Source: Burkholderiales bacterium Ga0077543
GTDB lineage: Bacteria > Pseudomonadota > Gammaproteobacteria > Burkholderiales > Burkholderiaceae_C
Reading direction: 5' to 3'
Assembly (NCBI GenBank): GCA_001464055.1
Contig: LNET01000130.1
Coordinates: forward strand, 1-61,235
Length of the DNA: 61,235 nucleotides
Below the pieces are notes generated by a model that saw nothing but the letters and a program-made list of their open reading frames with translations, made no database searches and was not told the origin of the DNA. Below are positions 53,281 through 61,235 of this stretch, piece by piece (position 1 is the stretch's first letter; each line of letters starts with the position of its first letter). The translations under genes and the position numbers were made by a program.

Positions 53281-54740
53281 GGCATGGGCAGGGCGGCGGT
53301 GTCGCGGCTGAACGTGGTCAGCCCCAGCGCCAAGGCCACCGTCAGGGCCGTTCCCAGCGGCACGAACCAGGGGAAGGCCAGGCCGCTGCCGAAAACCACG
53401 AAGGCCATCACCACCAGGCTGACGACGACAGCGGTGATCACGCTGCGGCCCTGCAGCCTTGCGCCCAGCCGCCCGCGCCAGCCGGCCAGCACGTAAGTGC
53501 CCAACAGCGCACCATAGGTGACCGACGCAATCGACAGCGCCAGCACCACCACCGGCGTGTCGCGCCCGGTGGCCAGGGCATGGAAGCCCAATGCCGCGGC
53601 CGTGAGCAGCACGCCCCACAGCAGCGTGAAGGCGCGGCCTGCGCGCAGCAGGTGCGCGCCGTCGCGTTCAGGTGTCCGGCCAGCCCAGGGCGCGTACAGG
53701 TCGTTGGTGGCCGACGAGGCCAGCGCGCTGATCGACGAGCTGATGGTGCTCATCGCCGCGGCCAGGATGCCGGCCATGAGCAGCCCGGCCACGCCCGAAG
53801 GCAGATGCTGCACGATGAACTGCGGGAACAGCGTGTCTCCGGCCTGCCCGTCAGGCGCCTGGCCTGCGGCCCACAGCGCCGTGCCGATGGCCAGGAACAG
53901 CGTGAACTGCGCAATGACGAGCACGCCCGAGCCCACCAGCGCCCATTGCGCCGCGCGCAGGCTGCGCGTGGCCAGCAGGCGCTGCACGATGATGTGGTCG
54001 GTGCCGTGGCTGGCCGCCGACAGCAGCGCGCCGCCCACCAGGCCCGCCAGCAGCGTGAACGGCGTCGTCAGCGACAGCTGGAAATCGAACAGGCGCAGCT
54101 TGTCGGCGGCGTCGGCGCGCTGCCAGACCTCGGTCCAGCCACCACCCATGTTCAAAGCCACCGACAGCGCGAACACCCCGCCGGCCACGTACACCACCAG
54201 CTGCAGGGCGTCGGCCCACACCACCGAACGCAGCCCGCCCACCAGGGTGTAGCCCAGCGTGACCACGCTCATCAGCACGATGGCGGTGGCCAGGTCCCAG
54301 CCCGTCAGCAAGGCCAGCGGGATGGCGCCGGCATAGATGCGAACGCCGTCGGCGAGGAAGCGCGTGCTCAGGAAGGTGGCCGAAAGCATCTGCCGCGTGG
54401 GCATGCCGAAGCGGGCCTGCAGCCGCTGGTAGGCCGTCTGCTGGCCGCCGTTGAAGTAGCCCGGCAGCAACCACAGCGCCACGCCGATGCGGCCGACCAG
54501 ATAGCCGAAGGCCAGCTGCAGGAAGGTGTAGTCGCCGCGCGCGGCGATGCCGGGCACCGAAATGACGGTCAGCGCCGAAGTCTCGGTGGCGACGATGCTC
54601 AGCATCACGGCCCAGGCCGGCAGGTTGCGCGCGCCCAGGAAGTAGTCCTCGGCATTGCGCGCCCGTTCGCGCATCCACAGCGCCAGTGCCAGGCTCGCGC
54701 CCAGGTAGATGGCGATGACGAGCAAGTCCAGAGCGGCCAT
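53277..54740 (-). CDS. Sodium:solute symporter (SSS family)
   Basis: 487 residues with about 13 hydrophobic helices. The N terminus ALDLLVIAIYLGASLALALWM and the core RNAEDYFLGARNLPAWAVMLSIVATETSALTVI region follow the SSS pattern, including the Ser/Thr residues around SALTV that bind sodium. Substrate cannot be predicted. Its insertion between yidC and mnmE with overlapping mnmE start suggests mnmE is translated from its transcript. Confidence 0.92.
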   Translation of the reverse strand: MAALDLLVIAIYLGASLALALWMRERARNAEDYFLGARNLPAWAVMLSIVATETSALTVISVPGIAARGDYTFLQLAFGYLVGRIGVALWLLPGYFNGGQQTAYQRLQARFGMPTRQMLSATFLSTRFLADGVRIYAGAIPLALLTGWDLATAIVLMSVVTLGYTLVGGLRSVVWADALQLVVYVAGGVFALSVALNMGGGWTEVWQRADAADKLRLFDFQLSLTTPFTLLAGLVGGALLSAASHGTDHIIVQRLLATRSLRAAQWALVGSGVLVIAQFTLFLAIGTALWAAGQAPDGQAGDTLFPQFIVQHLPSGVAGLLMAGILAAAMSTISSSISALASSATNDLYAPWAGRTPERDGAHLLRAGRAFTLLWGVLLTAAALGFHALATGRDTPVVVLALSIASVTYGALLGTYVLAGWRGRLGARLQGRSVITAVVVSLVVMAFVVFGSGLAFPWFVPLGTALTVALALGLTTFSRDTAALPMP

Positions 54741-54770
54741 GTCCGTCAGCCTTCCACCGGCCGGCGGCCG

Positions 54771-56480
54771 CTATTTGCCCAGCACGCCCAGCTGTTTGTT
54801 GATGAACCACTGCTGCGCGATCGACAGCAGGTTGTTCGTCAGCCAGTACAGCACCAGACCGGCCGGGAAGAAGAAGAACATGAAGCCGAAAGCCAGCGGC
54901 ATGATCCACATCAGGCGGGCCTGCAGCGGATCGGGCGGGGTGGGGTTCAGCCAGACCTGGGCCAGCGACGACAGCGTCATCAGGATGGGCAGGATGAACC
55001 ACGGATCTTTGGCCGACAGGTCGGTGATCCAGCCGATCCACGGCGCGTTGCGCATCTCCACGCTGGACAGCAGCACCCAGTACAGCGCAATGAAGAAGGG
55101 CATCTGCACCAGGATGGGCAGACAGCCCCCCAGCGGATTGACCTTTTCCTCGCGGTAGATCTTCATCATCTCCTGCTGCATCTGCTGCGGCTTGTCCTTC
55201 AGCCGTTCGCGCATCTCCATGATCTTCGGCGAGATCGCCTTCATCTTGCCCATGCTGCGGTAGGCGCTGGCATTCAGCCAGTAGAACGCTGCCTTCAGCA
55301 CCACCACCAGCGCCACGATGGCCCAGCCCCAGTTGCCCAGGTAGCTGTGCAACTGCGTCAACAGCCAGAACAGGGGCTTGGAGAGGATGGTGAGCCAGCC
55401 ATAGTCCTTCACCAGGTCCAGGCCCGGGGCCAGGGCGGCCAGCTTGTTCTCTTCCTGCGGGCCGGCGAACAGGGTCGATTCATGCACCTGCGTGGCGCCC
55501 GGTGCCACCTCGCCCAGCGGCACGACCATGGCAATGGTGTAGTGCTCGGGCAGGTTGCCAGCGGCGGGAATGTAGGCCGTGCGGAATTCGCGCTGCGGGT
55601 TGCCCTGCAGCAGCCAGGCCGAGGCGAAGTAGTGCTGCACCATGGCGATCCAGCCGTTGTCGGCGGTCTTGTCCATGGAGACATTGCCCTTGGCGATGTC
55701 CTTGAAGTCGATCTTCTTGAACTTGCTGGCCTCGGTGTACATGGCCGGGCCGGTGAAGGTGAAGTAGAAGGCGCTTTCGCCTTCGGGCGGCGTGCCGTCG
55801 CGTGCCAGCTGCAGGTACAGCTGCGGCGCCACTGGCGTCGTCGATTCGTTGGTGAATTCATGCTTCACGGCCACGGTGAACTCACCGCGCTTGAAGGTGT
55901 AGGTCTTGGCCAGCTTGCGTCCGTCCATCGCGGCCGACTCGAAGCGCACGCTGATTTCGTTGGCACCAGCAGCCAGGGTGCGCTCGCCGGGCACGGCCGT
56001 CATCGGCGTCTGGTGGTTGGGCAGCTGCACGCCAGCCTGGGACGTCACCAGGCCGGTTTGCGCCACGTACAGCCGCTTGCCCGACTGGTCCAGCAGCACG
56101 ACGTTGCTGTCCTTGCGGTTGTGGTCGCGATAGCCCAGCAGCTCCAGGCGGATCAGGGTACCGCCCACGCTGTCGAAGGTGGCCTTGACGGCATCGGTCG
56201 TCACCACCACCTGCTCGCTTTGCGGCAGGGCTGCAGCCGGTGCCACCGGAACCCCCGGCAGCGCCGCCGCACCCGGAACGGCAACCGCCGGGGCCGGCAG
56301 GCCGCCAGGCGCAGCCGTGGTGCCAGCGCCGGCAGCGGGCTCTGCGCCAGCGCTGGCGGCGGGCCGGTTGCCGCCGCCGAACATCGAGGGCTGGCCGGTG
56401 TGCTTCTGCCATGCGTCCCACAGCAAGACCAGGGACATCGTGAAAACCACCCAGAGCAGGGTGCGGCGCATATCGGTCAT
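54771..56480 (-). CDS. yidC: Membrane protein insertase YidC
   Basis: 569 residues. An N-terminal transmembrane helix (LLWVVFTMSLVLLWDAW) is followed by an Ala/Gly/Pro-rich linker, the large periplasmic beta-domain and five C-terminal helices with WAIVALVVVLKAAFYWLNASAYRSMGKMK and GGCLPILVQMPFFIALYW. It inserts membrane proteins alone or with Sec. The start overlaps the yidD stop by ATGA. An alternative ATG is at 56471. Confidence 0.96.
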   Translation of the reverse strand: MTDMRRTLLWVVFTMSLVLLWDAWQKHTGQPSMFGGGNRPAASAGAEPAAGAGTTAAPGGLPAPAVAVPGAAALPGVPVAPAAALPQSEQVVVTTDAVKATFDSVGGTLIRLELLGYRDHNRKDSNVVLLDQSGKRLYVAQTGLVTSQAGVQLPNHQTPMTAVPGERTLAAGANEISVRFESAAMDGRKLAKTYTFKRGEFTVAVKHEFTNESTTPVAPQLYLQLARDGTPPEGESAFYFTFTGPAMYTEASKFKKIDFKDIAKGNVSMDKTADNGWIAMVQHYFASAWLLQGNPQREFRTAYIPAAGNLPEHYTIAMVVPLGEVAPGATQVHESTLFAGPQEENKLAALAPGLDLVKDYGWLTILSKPLFWLLTQLHSYLGNWGWAIVALVVVLKAAFYWLNASAYRSMGKMKAISPKIMEMRERLKDKPQQMQQEMMKIYREEKVNPLGGCLPILVQMPFFIALYWVLLSSVEMRNAPWIGWITDLSAKDPWFILPILMTLSSLAQVWLNPTPPDPLQARLMWIMPLAFGFMFFFFPAGLVLYWLTNNLLSIAQQWFINKQLGVLGK

Positions 56481-56803
56481 GGAGGGGTCCGGGGAAGAGC
56501 GGAGGTGTCGGGGGAAAGCTCGGTCGAAGTGTCGCCTGTCGCGGCAGCGGACGAAGCCAGGAAGTGTGCAGGCACGGGGTCATGCCCCCCGTTGCACCAG
56601 GGGTGACAGCGCATCACGCGCCAGCCACCCAGCGCCGCGCCGCGCCAGGCCCCGTGCTGCTGCAGGGCTTGCAGGGTGTAGGCCGAGCAGGTGGGCTCGA
56701 ACCGGCAGGCATTGCCCAGCCAAGGCTTGAGCAGCAGGCGGTAGCCACGCACCAGCAGCACGAGTCCGTCACGCGGAACATCGAACAGACGCCTGGGCTT
56801 CAT
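56477..56803 (-). CDS. yidD: Membrane protein insertion efficiency factor YidD
   Basis: 108 residues. LLVRGYRLLLKPWLGNACRFEPTCSAYTLQAL and the Cys-rich RCHPWCNGGHDPVP signatures identify YidD. It overlaps rnpA at its start and yidC at its end, each by ATGA. It aids YidC-dependent insertion at the inner face of the membrane. The C-terminal tail is Ser/Thr/Pro-rich and longer than the family core. Confidence 0.94.
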   Translation of the reverse strand: MKPRRLFDVPRDGLVLLVRGYRLLLKPWLGNACRFEPTCSAYTLQALQQHGAWRGAALGGWRVMRCHPWCNGGHDPVPAHFLASSAAATGDTSTELSPDTSALPRTPP

Positions 56804-57279
56804 GGCTGCGCTGGCTTGGCAGGCGCCGACAGTACGCGTATCAGAAGCTGCTCGAGTTCGCCGCGCGCTGCTTGCGTCAGTGCTTCTGAGCGCGCCGAAA
56901 CGAACTGGCTCACGGGAAACGGAGAACGCAGGCGCACCAACCACTGCCCGGCAGGCAGTTCCGCGGCATGGGCCGCGAACACATGCCGGATCTGCCTTTT
57001 CAGAAGGTTGCGGGTGACTGCGCGCTTGGCATGCCGCTTCGGCACCACGCAACCCAGCCAGTGACCGGAAAGGAAGTCATCCACAGGGACCGATGGAGCC
57101 TCGACCACGCCTGTGGATAAGTCTGTGGTCAAACGCTGGATTAGGCCTTTGCTGGCTGGCTTGCGCGCAGGTAAGGGCCTCTGCGCCAGATGGTGCAGGG
57201 CGAAGTGAGCACTCCGCGACCGTGACGGTGCCGAGAGCACACGTTCGAAGTCGGCGGACTGCACGAGGCGACTGATCAT
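56800..57279 (-). CDS. rnpA: Ribonuclease P protein component
   Basis: 159 residues, longer than the usual 115-130. Features are the ADFERVLSAPSRSRSAHFALHH start and the RNP motif KRHAKRAVTRNLLKRQIRHVF. It forms RNase P with the RNA subunit and matures tRNA 5' ends. An insertion of about 25 residues at 33-58 accounts for the extra length. A perfect DnaA box (57112-57120) lies inside the gene. Confidence 0.95.
   Translation of the reverse strand: MISRLVQSADFERVLSAPSRSRSAHFALHHLAQRPLPARKPASKGLIQRLTTDLSTGVVEAPSVPVDDFLSGHWLGCVVPKRHAKRAVTRNLLKRQIRHVFAAHAAELPAGQWLVRLRSPFPVSQFVSARSEALTQAARGELEQLLIRVLSAPAKPAQP
57112..57120 (-). promoter_or_regulatory. DnaA box inside rnpA
   Basis: TGTGGATAA, the exact complement of TTATCCACA. 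A one-mismatch copy (TCATCCACA) lies at 57077-57085. Confidence 0.7.
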
Positions 57280-57338
57280 GCTGGGCTGGCACGGGGCACC
57301 CCGCAGGGCTGGACACCCGTGCCGCGGCCGGGGCTGCT

Positions 57339-57473
57339 TTAGACGGCCAGGCGCTTGCGGCCCTTGGCGCGACGAGCGTTGATGACGGCACGGCCGCCAC
57401 GCGTCTTCATGCGCACGAGGAACCCGTGAGTGCGGGCACGGCGGATCTTCGAGGGCTGGTAGGTGCGCTTCAT
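57339..57473 (-). CDS. rpmH: 50S ribosomal protein L34
   Basis: 44 residues, MKRTYQPSKIRRARTHGF then a basic tail RRAKGRKRLAV. It is the full L34 length and composition. It binds 23S rRNA in the large subunit. It starts the rpmH-rnpA-yidD-yidC leftward cluster found at most bacterial origins. Confidence 0.98.
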   Translation of the reverse strand: MKRTYQPSKIRRARTHGFLVRMKTRGGRAVINARRAKGRKRLAV

Positions 57474-57607
57474 GGGAGTGATTGGTTTGGCGGAAAACCC
57501 TCGATTACAGCAAGAATCGACCTGGCGGTCAAACCAGGGCCGGTTTCGGCGGCAACGCCTGTGCGCCGCCCGACCGGAAATTCAGGCCTTGACGGCCGGC
57601 GCGAATG

Positions 57608-57616
57608 TGTGGATAA
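57608..57616 (-). promoter_or_regulatory. DnaA box upstream of dnaA
   Basis: TGTGGATAA, a perfect box 62 bases before the dnaA start in the rpmH-dnaA spacer. It may take part in origin function or dnaA autoregulation. Confidence 0.75.
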
Positions 57617-57677
57617 CTACGGTCCGCCGACTGCGAGGGACGTGGTTTCCGGCGGCTCCCCAAAGAAGATGTCCACA

Positions 57678-59159
57678 ATGAGCCTAGATCTGTGGCGGCA
57701 AGGCTGCGAACGCCTGGCTGCCGAACTTCCGGAACACCAGTTCAACACCTGGATCCGGCCCCTTTCAGCAGAACCCAGTGTCGAAACCGCCAGCGCCATG
57801 GCGGCCTACACCTCCACCCTGCCTGAACGGGTGTGCGTGCGTGTGCCCAACCGGTTCAAGCTGGACTGGATTCGCGCGCAGTACGCAGGTCGCATCGAAA
57901 GCGTGCTGTCGGAACTGGCCGGCCACCCGGTGCAACTGGAACTGAGTCTGGCGCCGCGCCTGGAAAGCGCCACGCTCGTGCAAGCCGCGCCGGGTGCAGG
58001 CCGCCACGGCAACGGTGCCGTCGGCATGGACCAGCAGGCCGCTGCCGCGCTGCGCCTGCCGGTGCAAGCGGGCAACCCTGGGCCAGGGATGGCCGGCACA
58101 TCGACCCCTTCGTCCCGGCCCATGCCGCCGGCCGCCACCACGCACCGCCTGAACACCGCGCTCACCTTCGACAACCTGGTGGCCGGCCGCGCCAACCAGA
58201 TGGCCCGCACCGCCGCGCTGCACGTGGCCGGCGCGCCGGGCGCGATGTACAACCCGCTGTTCATCTATGGCGGCGTGGGCCTGGGCAAGACCCATCTGGT
58301 GCACGCCGTGGGCAACGCGCTGCTGAAGGACAACCCGCAGGCCCGCGTGCTGTACCTGCACGCCGAGCAATTCATCAGCGACGTGGTGAAGAACTACCAG
58401 CGCAAGACCTTCGACGAACTGAAGGCGAAGTACCACAACCTGGACCTGCTGCTCATCGACGACGTGCAGTTCTTCGCCGGCAAGGACCGCACACAGGAAG
58501 AGTTCTTCAACGCCTTCGAAGCCCTGCTGGCCAAGAAGGCCCACATCATCATGACCAGCGACACCTACCCCAAGGGGCTGGTGGACATCGACGAACGCCT
58601 GACCAGCCGCTTCGACGCCGGCCTGACGGTGGCCATCGAGCCGCCCGAGCTGGAAATGCGCGTGGCCATCCTCATTGCCAAAGCCAAGGCCGAAGCCACC
58701 GAGATGCCCGAGGACGTGGCCTTCTTCGTGGCCAAGAACGTGCGTGCCAACGTGCGCGAACTCGAAGGCGCGCTGCGCAAGGTGCTGGCCTACAGCCGCT
58801 TCAGCCACAAGGACATCAGCATCACCCTGGCGCGCGAAGCGCTGAAAGACCTGCTGAGCATCCAGAACCGGCAGATCAGCGTCGAGAACATCCAGAAGAC
58901 GGTGGCCGACTTCTACAAGATCAAGATCGCCGACATGTACAGCAAGAAGCGCCCTGCCAGCATCGCCCGGCCACGCCAGATTGCCATGTACCTGGCCAAG
59001 GACATGACCAAGAAGAGCCTGCCCGAGATCGGTGAACTGTTCGGCGGCCGTGACCACACCACGGTGCTGCACGCGGTGCGCAAGATCGGCGAGGAGCGCC
59101 GCACCAACACCGAACTGAACCAGCAGCTGCACGTGCTGGAACAGACCCTCAAAGGTTGA
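57678..59159 (+). CDS. dnaA: Chromosomal replication initiator DnaA
   Basis: 493 residues if started at 57678; an ATG at 57669 adds three residues. Domain I is DLWRQGCERLAAELPEHQFNTWIRPL, then a variable linker (about 90-150), the AAA domain with GGVGLGKTHLVHAVGN (Walker A) and DDVQFFAGKDRTQEEFF, and domain IV with the DnaA signature GGRDHTTVLHAVRKI. It melts oriC and loads the replisome. AGAAG lies 9 bases before 57678, a weak Shine-Dalgarno. Confidence 0.97.
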   Translation: MSLDLWRQGCERLAAELPEHQFNTWIRPLSAEPSVETASAMAAYTSTLPERVCVRVPNRFKLDWIRAQYAGRIESVLSELAGHPVQLELSLAPRLESATLVQAAPGAGRHGNGAVGMDQQAAAALRLPVQAGNPGPGMAGTSTPSSRPMPPAATTHRLNTALTFDNLVAGRANQMARTAALHVAGAPGAMYNPLFIYGGVGLGKTHLVHAVGNALLKDNPQARVLYLHAEQFISDVVKNYQRKTFDELKAKYHNLDLLLIDDVQFFAGKDRTQEEFFNAFEALLAKKAHIIMTSDTYPKGLVDIDERLTSRFDAGLTVAIEPPELEMRVAILIAKAKAEATEMPEDVAFFVAKNVRANVRELEGALRKVLAYSRFSHKDISITLAREALKDLLSIQNRQISVENIQKTVADFYKIKIADMYSKKRPASIARPRQIAMYLAKDMTKKSLPEIGELFGGRDHTTVLHAVRKIGEERRTNTELNQQLHVLEQTLKG

Positions 59160-59423
59160 AGCGGTGCCCCCAAGCTCGTCGGGGTGAAACTCCAGCCATT
59201 CATCTTGGCGGTGAAGTCTGTGGAAAAGACTGGCACAACACCCGGCTTATCCACACATCAAGCTGCCGCAGCCGACTTGTTCATTTTCGCGTGCACCCGC
59301 AGCAGCCCTGCGCCCACAGGCTTGTAGGTTTCCTAAACCGTTGATGGAACAGGCGAAAATAGACTTGTCCCCAGAAAACGTGGTGCTCTACTACGGCTAC
59401 CACCTTTTAAAAAAGAGGAAGAC
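59160..59423. other. Candidate oriC between dnaA and dnaN
   Basis: 264 bases with a perfect DnaA box TTATCCACA (59247-59255), a one-mismatch copy TGTGGAAAA (59219-59227), a two-mismatch copy TTGTCCCCA (59365-59373) and the local A/T-rich tracts TTTTCGCG and TTTTAAAAAAGAGG near the dnaN start. It is the most AT-rich part of the window. The other candidate is the rpmH-dnaA spacer, which also has a perfect box. The split between them is undecided. Confidence 0.5.
59247..59255 (+). promoter_or_regulatory. DnaA box downstream of dnaA
   Basis: Perfect TTATCCACA, 88 bases past the dnaA stop in the dnaA-dnaN spacer. Confidence 0.75.
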
Positions 59424-60533
59424 ATGATTGTTCTCAAAGCTGCGCAAACGCAGGTGCTGGAAGCCTTGCAGGCGGTGGCCGGCATCGTGGAGCGGCGTCA
59501 TACCCTGCCCATCCTGGCCAATGTGCTGATGCGCAAGAACGGCGGCGGCATCGAATTCACCACCAGCGACCTCGAAATCCAGGTGCGCACCCAGGCCGAA
59601 CTGGGCGGCGACGCCGGCAGCTTCAACACCACGGTGGGTGCGCGCAAGCTCATCGACATCCTGCGTGCCCTGCCGGCAGACCAGGTGGTGACGCTGAGCT
59701 CGGCCCAGAACAAGCTGACCCTGCAAGGCGGCAAGAGCCGCTTCACGCTGCAGACCCTGCCCAGCGACGACTTCCCGCTGGTCAACGAAAGCGTCGACTT
59801 CGGCCCCACCTTCAGCATCCCGCAAAAGACACTGCGGCTGCTCATCAACCAGGTGCACTTCGCGATGGCGGTGCACGACATCCGCTACTACCTGAACGGC
59901 ATCCTGTTCATCGCCGAAGGCAAGACACTCACGCTGGTGGCCACCGACGGCAGCCGCCTGGCGCTGGCCCAGCATGCGCTGGACACCGAAGTGCCCAGCA
60001 AGCAGGAAGTCATCCTGCCGCGCAAGACGGTGCTGGAACTGCAGCGTCTTTTGCGCGACGATGAAACCGCCATCGAGATGCGCTTCGCCAACAACCAGGC
60101 CAAGTTCGCGTTCAGCGGCATGGAATTCGTCACCAAGCTGGTCGAAGGCAAGTTCCCCGACTACAACCGCGTCATCCCCAAGAACCGCAAGAACGCCGTG
60201 GTGCTGGGCCGTGCGCCGCTGCTGGCCGCCCTGCAGCGCGCCGCCATCCTGACCAGCGAAAAGTTCAAGGGCGTGCGCGTGAACCTGGAACCCGGCGTGC
60301 TGAAGATCGCCAGCAGCAACGCCGAACAGGAAGAAGCCAAGGAAGAACTGGAAGTCGACTATGGCGGCGACGCCATCGAGATCGGCTTCAACGTCACCTA
60401 TCTCATCGACGTGCTGGCCAACATGAGCCAGGACATGGTGAAGCTGGAACTGGAAGACAGCACCGCCAGCACGCTGTTCAGCATTCCCGACCAAGCCGGT
60501 TTCAAGTACGTCGTCATGCCGATGCGGATCTGA
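59424..60533 (+). CDS. dnaN: DNA polymerase III beta sliding clamp
   Basis: 369 residues in three similar clamp domains. It begins MIVLKAAQTQVLEALQAVAGIVERRHTLPIL and ends YVVMPMRI, the conserved clamp tail. It encircles DNA and tethers polymerase III. An AAGAGGAAG Shine-Dalgarno lies just before the ATG. It follows dnaA and precedes gyrB on the same strand with 35 bases to the gyrB start. Confidence 0.98.
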   Translation: MIVLKAAQTQVLEALQAVAGIVERRHTLPILANVLMRKNGGGIEFTTSDLEIQVRTQAELGGDAGSFNTTVGARKLIDILRALPADQVVTLSSAQNKLTLQGGKSRFTLQTLPSDDFPLVNESVDFGPTFSIPQKTLRLLINQVHFAMAVHDIRYYLNGILFIAEGKTLTLVATDGSRLALAQHALDTEVPSKQEVILPRKTVLELQRLLRDDETAIEMRFANNQAKFAFSGMEFVTKLVEGKFPDYNRVIPKNRKNAVVLGRAPLLAALQRAAILTSEKFKGVRVNLEPGVLKIASSNAEQEEAKEELEVDYGGDAIEIGFNVTYLIDVLANMSQDMVKLELEDSTASTLFSIPDQAGFKYVVMPMRI

Positions 60534-60568
60534 CCGCCCGCCTGCGTACAACAAGAAAGACATTCCAC

Positions 60569-61235
60569 ATGACCGACCCGCAGAAACCCGTCGACCCCAA
60601 CGGCGTCACCCAGCGCGCCGTGCCCGACGCCGAAGGCGCTGCAGCCAGCACCGGCAACGAGGCCAGCGCCGCTTATGGCGAAGGCAGCATCACCATCCTG
60701 GAAGGCCTGGAAGCGGTGCGCAAGCGGCCAGGCATGTACATCGGCGACACCAGCGACGGCACCGGCCTGCATCATCTGGTGTTCGAGGTGGTGGACAACA
60801 GCATCGACGAGGCCCTGGCTGGCCATTGCGACGACATCATCGTCACCATCCACAGCGACAACAGCATCAGCGTCATCGACAACGGCCGGGGCATCCCCAC
60901 GGGCGTGAAGATGGACGACAAGCACGAGCCCAAGCGCAGTGCGGCCGAGATCGCACTGACCGAACTGCACGCTGGCGGCAAGTTCAACCAGAACAGCTAC
61001 AAGGTCAGCGGCGGCCTGCACGGCGTGGGCGTGAGCTGCGTCAACGCACTGAGCAAGTGGCTGCGCCTGGTGGTGCGCCGCGACGGCAAGGTGCACTTCA
61101 TCGAGTTCAAGCAGGGCTTCACGCAAGACCGCTTGATCGAAGTGCGGGATGGCTTCGAAACCAGCCCGATGAAGATCACCGGCGAAACGGAAAAGCGCGG
61201 CACCGAAGTGCATTTCCTGCCCGACGAAACCATCT
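60569..61235 (+). CDS. gyrB: DNA gyrase subunit B (3' end outside window)
   Basis: The frame starts at the ATG at 60569 and stays open to the window end (222 codons visible). After a polar 40-residue N-terminal extension, it shows SITILEGLEAVRKRPGMYIGD, VVDNSIDEALAG (Asn of the ATP site), IDNGRGIPTGV and GGLHGVGVSCVNALS, the GHKL ATPase motifs of GyrB. It supercoils DNA with GyrA. It is cut by the right edge. Confidence 0.97.
   Translation, partial: MTDPQKPVDPNGVTQRAVPDAEGAAASTGNEASAAYGEGSITILEGLEAVRKRPGMYIGDTSDGTGLHHLVFEVVDNSIDEALAGHCDDIIVTIHSDNSISVIDNGRGIPTGVKMDDKHEPKRSAAEIALTELHAGGKFNQNSYKVSGGLHGVGVSCVNALSKWLRLVVRRDGKVHFIEFKQGFTQDRLIEVRDGFETSPMKITGETEKRGTEVHFLPDETI

Noticed and set aside
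52953..56606. A 1217-codon open frame on the plus strand opposite mnmE, the symporter and yidC.
   Set aside because: The translation is Arg/Gly/Ala/His/Gln-rich, matches no family, and lies antisense to three well-conserved genes. Long antisense frames are normal in DNA this GC-rich.

Overview
The window is a chromosomal segment of a GC-rich betaproteobacterium, most likely Burkholderiales in the Rubrivivax/Leptothrix (Sphaerotilaceae-like) group. The evidence is the strong G/C third-position bias, the betaproteobacterial forms of the housekeeping proteins, the rpmH-rnpA-yidD-yidC-mnmE / dnaA-dnaN-gyrB origin block, and a CAAX-type protease of the exosortase-associated family. The genus is an inference. 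No rRNA, tRNA, CRISPR array, insertion sequence or prophage was seen. Coding density is very high and no gene-free stretch exceeds 300 bases. Longer intergenic stretches (the S8 protease leader, dnaA-dnaN, oxyR upstream, rpmH-dnaA) are described as features or findings.

Layout. 1-9 kb: end of a SpoVR gene, exported M3 peptidase, GlcD-like lactate dehydrogenase, cobalamin adenosyltransferase, Tat-exported metallo-beta-lactamase-fold protein, membrane hydrolase, and DAHP synthase behind an aromatic leader-peptide attenuator. 9.5-12.3 kb: ilvA and tldD, translationally coupled. 12.4-16.4 kb: small exported protein, rsmI divergent from yraN-diaA-dolP, then a beta-hydroxyacid dehydrogenase. 16.4-19.5 kb: pilT-pilU twitching ATPases divergent from yggS. 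19.7-24.8 kb: a subtilase with seven LVMSEG-type repeats, then a membrane GGDEF-EAL protein. 24.8-33.2 kb: a proline/glutamate neighbourhood (Lrp regulator, putA, gdhA, proC) with cnoX and a DUF4397 lipoprotein. 33.2-41.4 kb: ubiA, psuG, an AAA/DUF4143 ATPase with a palindrome at its start codon, prfC, a lipoprotein, dps and oxyR. 41.4-45.8 kb: recG divergent from queA-tgt. 45.8-49.7 kb: two exported hypotheticals and a two-component system flanked by an 11-bp phased repeat array. 49.7-56.8 kb: CAAX protease, rlmJ, MOSC protein, mnmE, symporter, yidC, yidD. 56.8-61.2 kb: rnpA, rpmH, origin region, dnaA, dnaN and the start of gyrB. Gene orientation flips at about 57.5 kb (leftward before, rightward after), as expected at a replication origin.

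How genes work together. PutA, GdhA and ProC interconvert proline, P5C, glutamate and 2-oxoglutarate. OxyR and Dps form a peroxide-defence pair. QueA and Tgt act in queuosine synthesis. RnpA, YidD, YidC and MnmE are the conserved origin-proximal set. The most notable non-coding signals are the aromatic leader peptide of aroG, the six in-register TGA repeats at the two-component operon, the structured leader of the subtilase, the palindrome at the DUF4143 ATPase, and a recurring pattern of a -10-like hexamer 6-7 nt before ATG that suggests leaderless mRNAs.
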